From: Alphaproteobacteria bacterium CG11_big_fil_rev_8_21_14_0_20_44_7
GTDB taxonomy: Bacteria > Pseudomonadota > Alphaproteobacteria > Rickettsiales > 21-14-0-20-44-7
Length of the DNA stretch: 8,118 nt
Direction of reading: 5' to 3'
Assembly (NCBI GenBank): GCA_002787615.1
Contig: PCXJ01000101.1
Location: 228 to 8,345, forward strand
In this document: positions 1 to 4,940 of the stretch, piece by piece
Layout: every line of letters begins with the position of its first letter
How positions within the stretch are numbered: position 1 is the first letter of the stretch
Notes under the pieces: model-generated
Database searches by the model: none
What the model was told of the DNA's origin: nothing
Seen by the model: the letters and a program-made list of their open reading frames with translations, nothing else
Made by a program: the position numbers and the translations under genes

Positions 1-425
1 GCGGTTTTGGCTTGCGTGGCAGAATGTTCGCGCCCTAGGAATTTTAGCTCATCCTCAGCAAAGCTTTGCACGCCGATTGATACGCGATTGATGCTTGCCG
101 CGCGGAAATCCTTGAATTTATTATATTCAACACTGGTCGGGTTTGCCTCCAAGGTTATTTCGCAATCCGCATCTAATCCCCAAAGTTCGTCAATTTTTTC
201 AATTATAGCTGCCGCAGTTCTGGGTGGCATGAGTGAAGGTGTGCCGCCGCCAAAGAAGATTGAGGTGATGTTTCTATTTTCATTTCTGAAATATTCCAGC
301 TCAGTTAAATATGCTTCGCGCCAAGCATCATCGTCAACCCCATCGCGCACATGGGAGTTGAAATCACAATAAGGGCATTTGGATTTGCAGAACGGATAAT
401 GGATATAAATAGCGAGTGGTTGCAT
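1..425 (-). CDS. hemW: HemW, radical SAM haem chaperone (partial; the 3' part lies beyond the left edge)
   Basis: The first 141 residues of a HemW-type radical SAM protein are visible. HemW was long annotated as an oxygen-independent coproporphyrinogen oxidase but is now regarded as a cytoplasmic haem-binding chaperone that delivers haem to respiratory enzymes. The N-terminus reads MQPLAIYIHYPFCKSKCPYC, giving the CxxxCxxC cluster motif at Cys13, Cys17 and Cys20. It is followed by Asp-Phe, as in HemW, rather than by the extra Cys of true HemN. FGGGTPS at about residues 58-64 is the glycine-rich SAM-binding motif, and LEANPT and SIGVQSF are further family signatures. A full protein would be about 380-400 residues. 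The ATG lies 20 bases after the upstream orphan's stop, with AGGG just before it, so it is probably cotranscribed. Family assignment is firm; the HemW rather than HemN call rests on the Cys motif. Confidence 0.93.
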   Translation of the reverse strand, partial: MQPLAIYIHYPFCKSKCPYCDFNSHVRDGVDDDAWREAYLTELEYFRNENRNITSIFFGGGTPSLMPPRTAAAIIEKIDELWGLDADCEITLEANPTSVEYNKFKDFRAASINRVSIGVQSFAEDELKFLGREHSATQAKT

Positions 426-445
426 GTCCCTATATTGCTACATAG

Positions 446-1591
446 TTATTTGCTGCGCCAGCCTTCTTTTTGTATTTTTTGAGCTTCAGCTTTTCTCCAC
501 TCTTTATGGAATTCACGATAAGGAACAACATTTTTCGGTTGAGCTTCTTCCTGAGAGAAATCCATTTTCATGTCCTTTAATGTTTCATTAATCTTATTAA
601 ATACATCACTTAAATCAGCATTCCCCAACCGCAGGGCTCTCATATCATGGCTACCGGATGCAGGTTGCTTATCCTCATGGATTGCCGCAAGCGCATATGC
701 TGTAATCGGGCTTGTACTACATAAATTTATGGTCGTATTATTATAGAGCATAGACGGATGAATAAGGGCTGTGCTGATATTTGCTCCGCGATTTTCCGTG
801 GAGCGCAGCAGTTTTATATAGTTCGGTATGAGCGCTAAGGCGTGCGCGCGGTAAGCGGGATCTAAAGCAGGCTTATCATCCTTGGATAAATAATGCGTTG
901 TGCTTTCGGCAGATTCGCTTTGAAGGCCTGTATTCTGGTGGAATAATCTATTTATCTGCCCTGCCACAAATTCAGGGCGAGCCTTGAAAGTCATTTCATC
1001 GACTATTAGCAGCTTTTTCCCTGAGTCATTTGCAGTTTGCGCCAATGCATCCTCCAAGACAAATTCTAAATCTTTCCAATGTTTGAGGTTGGAATTGAGA
1101 GTGGTAGGTGATTTTGTATTTTGCGTTGTGCTACTGAATGATATCTTGAGATTGAACAACGCGCAGACTCTATTAGCCACGTTTTCTAATGTTCTTCTTG
1201 CGATAGATAGCTCTTGCGGCGGAAGCTTGGCTTCATATGAGCTTAATTGCGAGAATGGTTCACGTATTATGATGGCGGTGTTTTTTGCCATGCTGATTAT
1301 ATCGGCAACATCTGTTTTAGTTATGCCACTTACATAATTCTGAATATTGATTTGTAACGGTTTTTCTGCACTCTGCGCTTTGTTTGCTGCGCCAATAATC
1401 GCTGCGCAGGAATCATCAAAATCAATACCATGCCGAAATGGCTGGCTGCAAAAAGCATCATTTTGCTCAGTGATGGCCATCAAGCTTTCGGGTGAGGCGG
1501 ATTCGGGAATAAAAAATGCGCAAGTCAGCTCCAATTCACTGGAAGCGATGCGCTGTGCAAGTTCTTGATGATTTTTGCCTTTATAATCCAT
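446..1591 (-). CDS. Unrecognised 381-residue cytoplasmic protein
   Basis: I do not recognise this protein. It has no signal peptide and no membrane segment, so it is probably cytoplasmic. It looks mixed alpha/beta, with short hydrophobic strands such as NTAIIIREPF (about 104-113) and KKLLIVDEMT (about 192-201). The latter resembles a Walker B strand (LLIVDE), but no Walker A P-loop is present, so I do not call it an ATPase. The middle, about 151-170 and 222-240, is rich in Ser, Thr and Asn and may be a linker. The C-terminus (about 356-381) is highly charged and probably helical. It is a long open frame whose base use resembles its neighbours, lying between sdhD (45 bases upstream) and hemW (20 bases downstream) on the same strand. 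The ATG has no Shine-Dalgarno sequence; a promoter-like pair sits directly before it, which supports this start. The next in-frame Met is residue 38. Confidence 0.75.
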   Translation of the reverse strand: MDYKGKNHQELAQRIASSELELTCAFFIPESASPESLMAITEQNDAFCSQPFRHGIDFDDSCAAIIGAANKAQSAEKPLQINIQNYVSGITKTDVADIISMAKNTAIIIREPFSQLSSYEAKLPPQELSIARRTLENVANRVCALFNLKISFSSTTQNTKSPTTLNSNLKHWKDLEFVLEDALAQTANDSGKKLLIVDEMTFKARPEFVAGQINRLFHQNTGLQSESAESTTHYLSKDDKPALDPAYRAHALALIPNYIKLLRSTENRGANISTALIHPSMLYNNTTINLCSTSPITAYALAAIHEDKQPASGSHDMRALRLGNADLSDVFNKINETLKDMKMDFSQEEAQPKNVVPYREFHKEWRKAEAQKIQKEGWRSK

Positions 1592-1597
1592 TTTGGA

Positions 1598-1626
1598 TTT
1601 ATAAAGGACTTGTTAAGATATGTAAA
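1598..1626 (-). promoter_or_regulatory. Predicted sigma70-type promoter of the 381-residue orphan
   Basis: On the minus strand TTTACA (1626-1621, 5 of 6 matches to TTGACA) is followed by exactly 17 bases and then TATAAA (1603-1598, 5 of 6 matches to TATAAT). Only six bases separate the -10 box from the ATG at 1591. Transcription would therefore start on or within a base or two of the start codon, giving a leaderless mRNA. That agrees with the absence of a ribosome binding site. Sequence match only; not tested. Confidence 0.55.
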
Positions 1627-1636
1627 GATTTATATA

Positions 1637-2017
1637 CTAGGCTAAATGCAGCTTTATAATCGCCAGAAGAGATGCTACGCCAAGCGAATATATGGTGAGT
1701 TTGACAAATAAGAGCGCGAAAATCTTTTTGAATTTGCAATGCACATAATCTTCGATGACTACTTGCAGCCCCATTGCCGTGTGCCAAAAGCCGAAGATGA
1801 TGAACAAAGCCATTGCTGCCGCCGCCAAAGGTTCTTGGAAAAACCCCGTGGTTAGTTTTGCACTCCCCTTTGTTAGCTGCAAAATCGTATATGCAAACCA
1901 CGAAACAAGCGGAATCAGCGCGACAGATGTCAGCCTTTCCAGCAGCCAATGATGTGCGCCGCTATGTGCTGAACCTAAACCTTTTGCATGGGCAAGCGGG
2001 GTACGGATATTTTTCAT
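1637..2017 (-). CDS. sdhD: Succinate dehydrogenase membrane anchor subunit SdhD (cytochrome b556)
   Basis: SdhD is one of two small inner-membrane subunits that anchor the SdhAB catalytic head, bind haem b and form the ubiquinone site of complex II. The 126-residue protein has three hydrophobic segments (about 30-48, 64-88 and 99-121), as expected. WHTAMGLQVVIEDYV matches the second helix of the family: His79 corresponds to the haem ligand (His71 in E. coli SdhD), and Asp90-Tyr91 to the ubiquinone-site Asp82-Tyr83. I place the start at 2017 rather than at the farther upstream ATG (2059). Here the ATG overlaps the sdhC TGA as ATGA, GGAG lies 8 bases upstream, and the protein then begins MKNIRTPLAHAKGLGSAHSG, as alphaproteobacterial SdhD proteins do. 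It is translationally coupled to sdhC. Unusually, sdhA and sdhB do not follow. Confidence 0.92.
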   Translation of the reverse strand: MKNIRTPLAHAKGLGSAHSGAHHWLLERLTSVALIPLVSWFAYTILQLTKGSAKLTTGFFQEPLAAAAMALFIIFGFWHTAMGLQVVIEDYVHCKFKKIFALLFVKLTIYSLGVASLLAIIKLHLA

Positions 2018-2421
2018 AATCTTATCTCCAATGCGCACATAATTGTGTATCCGCCGCATATCGCGGTGAGAAGCAGTACCAAATATCCTGAGCGTGTGAC
2101 GTTTTTGAGGTCAAACCCTTTACCGATATCCCAGAATAAATGGCGAATGCCGTTGAATAAATGATAATAAAGCGCGAAAGCCCAGCCGCCCATAATAATT
2201 TTGCCGAACGGTGAAGAAATAAAGCCCAAGAACTGTTCATATTGCTCAGGATAATATGCGAGGATAATCAGCCACACTGCAACCACGGCAAGTCCGATTG
2301 AAAGCGCAACCCCAGTCAAGCGATGCAGGATGGAAAGCGTGGAGGTTATCAGCCAGCGATATACCTGCAAATGCGGGGATAGCGGGCGTGGACGTGATTT
2401 TGTTGTATTTTCAGAATTCAT
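2014..2421 (-). CDS. sdhC: Succinate dehydrogenase cytochrome b556 subunit SdhC
   Basis: This is the second membrane anchor of complex II, pairing with SdhD to hold haem b and reduce ubiquinone with electrons from succinate. It has 135 residues, close to the family norm. RPLSPHLQVYRW (12-23) and SILHRLTG (30-37) form the conserved N-terminal signature; Ser30 and Arg34 match the E. coli ubiquinone-site residues Ser27 and Arg31. YHLFNGIRHLFWDIG (86-100) carries His87, equivalent to the haem ligand His84. Three membrane helices lie at about 37-55, 74-96 and 112-131. It is the first gene of the minus-strand unit and ends in an ATGA overlap with sdhD. No Shine-Dalgarno sequence precedes the ATG. 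Only 37 bases separate it from the divergent secG, so both genes start from a very small shared region. Confidence 0.95.
   Translation of the reverse strand: MNSENTTKSRPRPLSPHLQVYRWLITSTLSILHRLTGVALSIGLAVVAVWLIILAYYPEQYEQFLGFISSPFGKIIMGGWAFALYYHLFNGIRHLFWDIGKGFDLKNVTRSGYLVLLLTAICGGYTIMCALEIRL
2026..2030 (-). promoter_or_regulatory. Ribosome binding site that sets the sdhD start
   Basis: The minus strand reads TGGAG here, inside the last codons of sdhC and 8 bases before the ATG at 2017. It favours the short (126-residue) SdhD over a 140-residue version starting at 2059. Confidence 0.7.
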
Positions 2422-2427
2422 GTTTGC

Positions 2428-2456
2428 AATTTTGCGAAGTTTGAGCTAAGAGTCAA
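2428..2456 (-). promoter_or_regulatory. Possible sdhC promoter in the 37-bp divergent sdhC/secG gap
   Basis: On the minus strand TTGACT (2456-2451) matches 5 of 6 bases of the -35 consensus. A weaker -10 follows: CAAAAT at 2434-2429 after 16 bases, or AAAATT at 2433-2428 after 17 bases. Either lies six or seven bases from the sdhC ATG, so the transcript would again be nearly leaderless. The -35 element adjoins the secG start codon. The weak -10 keeps confidence low. Confidence 0.3.
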
Positions 2457-2458
2457 GT

Positions 2459-2806
2459 ATGGAAACTATTTTACTCATAATTCACCTGTTTATTATTGTT
2501 GCACTTGTAGGAATAATACTCGTACAGCGTAATTCCAGCGATGGATTAAGCGGGCTTGGCGGCGGCGGTTCAAACCCCGGTAGCCTTGTGCAAGTGCGCG
2601 GTAGCGGGAATTTTCTCACCAAAACCACCGGTATTCTTGCCGCTGCGTTTATGATATCAAGCTTGACGCTCGCCTATGTTGCGAATAAAGAGCGTGAAGG
2701 TGGATTGCTGAATGAAGTTGAGCAAATTTCAACTCAGCCGCAAGTGGAGTTTGAGGAGCCAAAACTTGTTGAGCCTATTGAGCCGGAAGTTCCAATCGCT
2801 GAATAA
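2459..2806 (+). CDS. secG: Preprotein translocase subunit SecG
   Basis: SecG is the small accessory subunit of the SecYEG channel that helps SecA-driven protein export across the inner membrane. The 115-residue protein has the family plan: a first membrane helix (about 3-22) ending VGIILVQRNSSDGLSG, a glycine-rich loop (LGGGGSN, 33-39), the GNFLTKTT motif (50-57), a second helix (about 56-74), then a hydrophilic tail. The tail (77-115) is acidic and Pro/Glu-rich, ending in repeated EP and PE pairs, as in many alphaproteobacterial SecG proteins. The start is six bases after a weak AAGAG purine stretch. In many alphaproteobacteria secG lies beside tpiA and/or pyrG; here neither is adjacent, and an unrecognised gene follows on the same strand 82 bases later. 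Confidence 0.93.
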   Translation: METILLIIHLFIIVALVGIILVQRNSSDGLSGLGGGGSNPGSLVQVRGSGNFLTKTTGILAAAFMISSLTLAYVANKEREGGLLNEVEQISTQPQVEFEEPKLVEPIEPEVPIAE

Positions 2807-2860
2807 TATTTGTATATCTGCGAAAAAATCACTTGTATTTCTACATAGATTTATATAGAA

Positions 2861-2878
2861 AGTTAATTCAAATTAACT
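2861..2878. repeat. 18-bp palindrome before the 107-residue orphan, possible operator
   Basis: The sequence AGTTAATTCAAATTAACT has two perfect 8-base inverted arms separated by CA. It abuts the GGAGG ribosome binding site of the next gene. A two-base loop is too tight for a good RNA hairpin, so a DNA operator for a dimeric regulator is the more natural reading. It contains TTAA-N6-TTAA, one base short of the CtrA spacing (TTAA-N7-TTAA) known in alphaproteobacteria. AT-rich upstream sequence (for example TATATA at 2852-2857) could provide a -10 box, which would place the palindrome near the transcription start. No second copy was noticed in this window. Confidence 0.5.
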
Positions 2879-2883
2879 GGAGG
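2879..2883 (+). promoter_or_regulatory. Strong ribosome binding site of the 107-residue orphan
   Basis: GGAGG lies five bases before the ATG at 2889. It is the closest match to the anti-Shine-Dalgarno sequence at good spacing in this window and supports both the reality and the start of the small gene. Confidence 0.75.
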
Positions 2884-2888
2884 CTGCT

Positions 2889-3212
2889 ATGTCAAGATTA
2901 CCACAAGGAATACTCAATAAAGTTATGTGCGATTTTCCAGAATGTGATGAGAGATTTAATATGATTCATCACGCTCTTGGAATGGTCTCGCAAGATGGCG
3001 GAGAATTTCTGCAAACCCAGCTTGGTTGGTGGTCGCAGCAATCTGTGCAATTGGCTGATATTGCAGCATTAGCAAGAAAATTTGGCGGACTAGAGGAGCT
3101 GATTAATGACGCATATAGAGCAGAAATAGCAGGTATTTTGCATGATGAATTAGTGCAAATCAGAGAAAGACAGGGCGTTTCTATGTCTGCCCGTGGTGCA
3201 TCCGGCTCCTAA
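2889..3212 (+). CDS. Unrecognised 107-residue protein
   Basis: I do not recognise this small protein. It has no signal peptide or membrane segment and looks mostly helical: about 20-34, 45-65 (WWSQQSVQLADIAALARKFG) and 68-95 (LEELINDAYRAEIAGILHDE). It ends in a short Ser/Gly/Ala tail (SARGASGS). Two cysteines (Cys14, Cys19) lie near the N-terminus in CDFPEC, too few for a classical zinc site unless shared between subunits. Support for a real gene is the GGAGG site five bases upstream, the lack of a credible overlapping frame, and its fit in an otherwise empty interval between secG and nagZ. It may share the secG transcript or have its own promoter at the palindrome. Its stop lies four bases from the convergent stop of nagZ, with no terminator between them. 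Confidence 0.7.
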   Translation: MSRLPQGILNKVMCDFPECDERFNMIHHALGMVSQDGGEFLQTQLGWWSQQSVQLADIAALARKFGGLEELINDAYRAEIAGILHDELVQIRERQGVSMSARGASGS

Positions 3213-3216
3213 GTCT

Positions 3217-4074
3217 TTAAACTAATACCGAGGCGATTTCTTCCATTTCATTCATATCGCCGTTGCAATGCAGCAGCAAATCACAGCCTGCCGCCAGAGA
3301 TTTTTCGGCGCGCTCAGCAAAGCTGCCTTGCAAAGCCTTCATAGATAAATCATCACTCATAATCAGCCCGCTAAAGCCGATATCTTTGCGAATCAAGTCA
3401 ATCACTTTTGCGGATTCTGTCGCGCAATTCTCTGCGTCAATCGCCTCATATATAATATGCGCAGTCATGGCATATGGCATATCATTCAACGCGCGGAAAG
3501 GTGCAAAATCCGTTTGTAGCTCCTCCAGATTTGCGCATACTCGCGGTAATTCAAGATGGCTATCACAAGTGGCGCGCCCATGGCCGGGGATGTGTTTTAT
3601 AACAGGTTTTATGCCCGCTTTCATCAGCCCTTTGGCGAATGCTTTTCCGAGTATGGCAACATTTTCGGGCGTAGTGCCAAAGGCTCTGTCACCAATGATA
3701 TCATCGGCATCTGGGTGGCGAACATCCAGCATCGGGGCGCAATCAACGTTGATTCCCATTTCGGCAAGGTCGCAGCCGATTTTATAACCGCCCTCATAAG
3801 CTTTTTCTTCCGTATCCAGCATTTGCGCGGGGGGGTATTTTGGCCAATGTGGCGCTGTCATCCTTTGTACGCGCCCGCCTTCTTGGTCAATCAGGATTTC
3901 CGGAGAATGGGAGACGCAGGATTTTAGCTCGGCGATGAGGGTTTTGAGTTGCTCAGGATTCTCAATGTTCCGCGCGAAAATTATGAAGCCAAATGGCTGA
4001 ACGCGTTTGAAAAAATCTTTTTCCTCGTCACTTAATTTTGTGCCAAGGCAACCATATATGACCGGCTTAATCAT
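3217..4074 (-). CDS. nagZ: Beta-N-acetylhexosaminidase NagZ (GH3), short at the C-terminus
   Basis: NagZ is a cytoplasmic glycosidase that removes N-acetylglucosamine from anhydro-muropeptides during peptidoglycan recycling. All core GH3 NagZ motifs are present: IDQEGGRVQR (62-71) with substrate-binding Asp63, the KHIPGHG loop (160-166), the catalytic acid/base His173 in DSH, and MSDDLSM (239-245) with the probable nucleophile Asp241. GCDLLLHCNGD (263-273) forms the last barrel strand. The protein has 285 residues against roughly 330-345 for typical proteobacterial NagZ. It stops after EEIASVLV, where relatives continue for about 50 more residues. The other two frames also stop within a few codons of this point, so a simple frameshift does not restore the tail. 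The start overlaps the SPOR gene by 8 bases (ATG inside its last codons), indicating coupling. The catalytic core appears complete, so activity is plausible but uncertain. Confidence 0.93.
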   Translation of the reverse strand: MIKPVIYGCLGTKLSDEEKDFFKRVQPFGFIIFARNIENPEQLKTLIAELKSCVSHSPEILIDQEGGRVQRMTAPHWPKYPPAQMLDTEEKAYEGGYKIGCDLAEMGINVDCAPMLDVRHPDADDIIGDRAFGTTPENVAILGKAFAKGLMKAGIKPVIKHIPGHGRATCDSHLELPRVCANLEELQTDFAPFRALNDMPYAMTAHIIYEAIDAENCATESAKVIDLIRKDIGFSGLIMSDDLSMKALQGSFAERAEKSLAAGCDLLLHCNGDMNEMEEIASVLV

Positions 4075-4939
4075 TTTTCTCGGAAGTTTCTGATTGATCC
4101 TTCACAAAAAAGCAATTTTGCTGGCGTTCATTGAGCTTCTTGCAGATTTCTTTTGCCTCACCCTCGCTGGTGAGTGGCTCTGAGCGCAGGCGGTAAAAAA
4201 CTCCCTTATCTCCTAAATCCGATTTTACGATGCTCAGGCTGATATCTTTTAGTACATCTTTATTTTTCTCACTAACATCTTGCCATGCTTTTGATGCAGT
4301 TTCTTCCGATTCAAAAGTGCCGAGCTGCACCCAAACTTTTGGCAAATCTTGTGTTGCCAGAACTTTTTCAACATCAATTCTCTTGCTTGTGCTGCTGGCT
4401 TTATAACGATTATTGAGCGAAGAAGTTTGTACATTACCATCCTTATCAATTTTGATTGAGCGTGGCTTTTGTTCGACTTTCTTTTCTGTGTCAGATGGTT
4501 TGGTTTCAGGTGCTATCTTTGATTCTATCTTGCTGGAAGGTTTTTCATAGCTATCAATCAATTCACCCAAAGGGTCAATATCTATCGGTTTTTCCGGTGC
4601 ATCAATAGTAAAAACTTCCTGCTTATCTTCCAGATATGAACTGCCAAAATTCTCATAAATTTCTTTGTCAAGATGTGGGATAACCATGCCGCCCGGATCT
4701 TCCGGTTTTTCGCGGAATGAATCATTAGAAGCCTGAATAAGCGGGGCATCAAGCGGGTTGGTTGTACCGCGTCCCAAATCATAAAGATATTTTGCGCCAA
4801 ACATAAGTGATGCGAAAGCCAGCGATAATATGACAATTTTGATTTTCATACCACGGTCAAGAACCGTACCACCGCGCATATGAATAAATTCATTTTCTTC
4901 CGCACGTTTATCAAATGGAAAATCTTTGTGGTGAATCAT
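4067..4939 (-). CDS. SPOR-domain inner-membrane protein (septal peptidoglycan binding)
   Basis: This is a bitopic protein of 290 residues: a cytoplasmic N-terminus (1-30), one membrane helix (about 32-52, KIVILSLAFASLMFGAKYLY), a long hydrophilic linker rich in Lys, Glu, Ser and Pro (about 60-198), and a C-terminal SPOR domain (about 200-280). The SPOR domain begins VWVQLGTFESEETA, the usual first strand and helix, and has two cysteines (266, 276) as in many alphaproteobacterial members. SPOR domains bind glycan strands stripped of stem peptides at division septa, so a role in cell division or septal wall processing is inferred. GMVIPHLDKEIYENF (84-98) is a conserved-looking juxtamembrane motif. 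The start is one base past the argS stop, with GGAGG at 4952-4956 inside argS, and the end overlaps nagZ by 8 bases. This arrangement recurs in alphaproteobacteria. Confidence 0.9.
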   Translation of the reverse strand: MIHHKDFPFDKRAEENEFIHMRGGTVLDRGMKIKIVILSLAFASLMFGAKYLYDLGRGTTNPLDAPLIQASNDSFREKPEDPGGMVIPHLDKEIYENFGSSYLEDKQEVFTIDAPEKPIDIDPLGELIDSYEKPSSKIESKIAPETKPSDTEKKVEQKPRSIKIDKDGNVQTSSLNNRYKASSTSKRIDVEKVLATQDLPKVWVQLGTFESEETASKAWQDVSEKNKDVLKDISLSIVKSDLGDKGVFYRLRSEPLTSEGEAKEICKKLNERQQNCFFVKDQSETSEKND

Positions 4940-4940
4940 T

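Noticed and set aside
7..372. Open frame of 121 codons on the plus strand
   Set aside because: It is antisense to hemW, whose radical SAM motifs read clearly on the minus strand, and the translation resembles no protein family.
381..385. Canonical KMSK in ArgRS as an oddity (residue numbers of the argS product)
   Set aside because: Many ArgRS proteins have a degenerate KMSK, but lineages with MSKR-type motifs are well known, so this is not remarkable.
992..1012. Walker B-like LLIVDE as evidence of an ATPase in the 381-residue orphan
   Set aside because: No P-loop (GxxxxGKS/T) occurs anywhere in the protein, and a single hydrophobic strand ending in DE is common by chance.
984..1568. Two plus-strand open frames opposite the 381-residue orphan
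   Set aside because: They are short, lack ribosome binding sites and oppose a much longer frame with its own promoter. The orphan frame is the better gene.
2017..2059. Longer SdhD starting at 2059 (140 residues)
   Set aside because: It would overlap sdhC by 46 bases. The ATG at 2017 has GGAG upstream, an ATGA overlap and the family-like N-terminus.
2863..2876. CtrA binding site TTAA-N7-TTAA
   Set aside because: The spacing here is six bases, not seven. The TTAA repeats may simply follow from the palindrome, so it is kept only as a caution.
2807..2888. Terminator or small RNA after secG
   Set aside because: The 82-base gap has no GC-rich stem followed by a T run. Its only structure is the AT-rich palindrome next to the downstream ribosome binding site.
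3213..3222. Frameshift in nagZ near its 3' end
   Set aside because: All three minus-strand frames hit a stop within a few codons of the end, and the downstream translation shows no NagZ-like tail, so a single base error would not repair it.
3263..3787. 174-codon open frame on the plus strand opposite nagZ
   Set aside because: nagZ motifs (DQEGGRVQR, KHIPGHG, SDDLSM) prove the minus-strand frame. The plus frame is a shadow.
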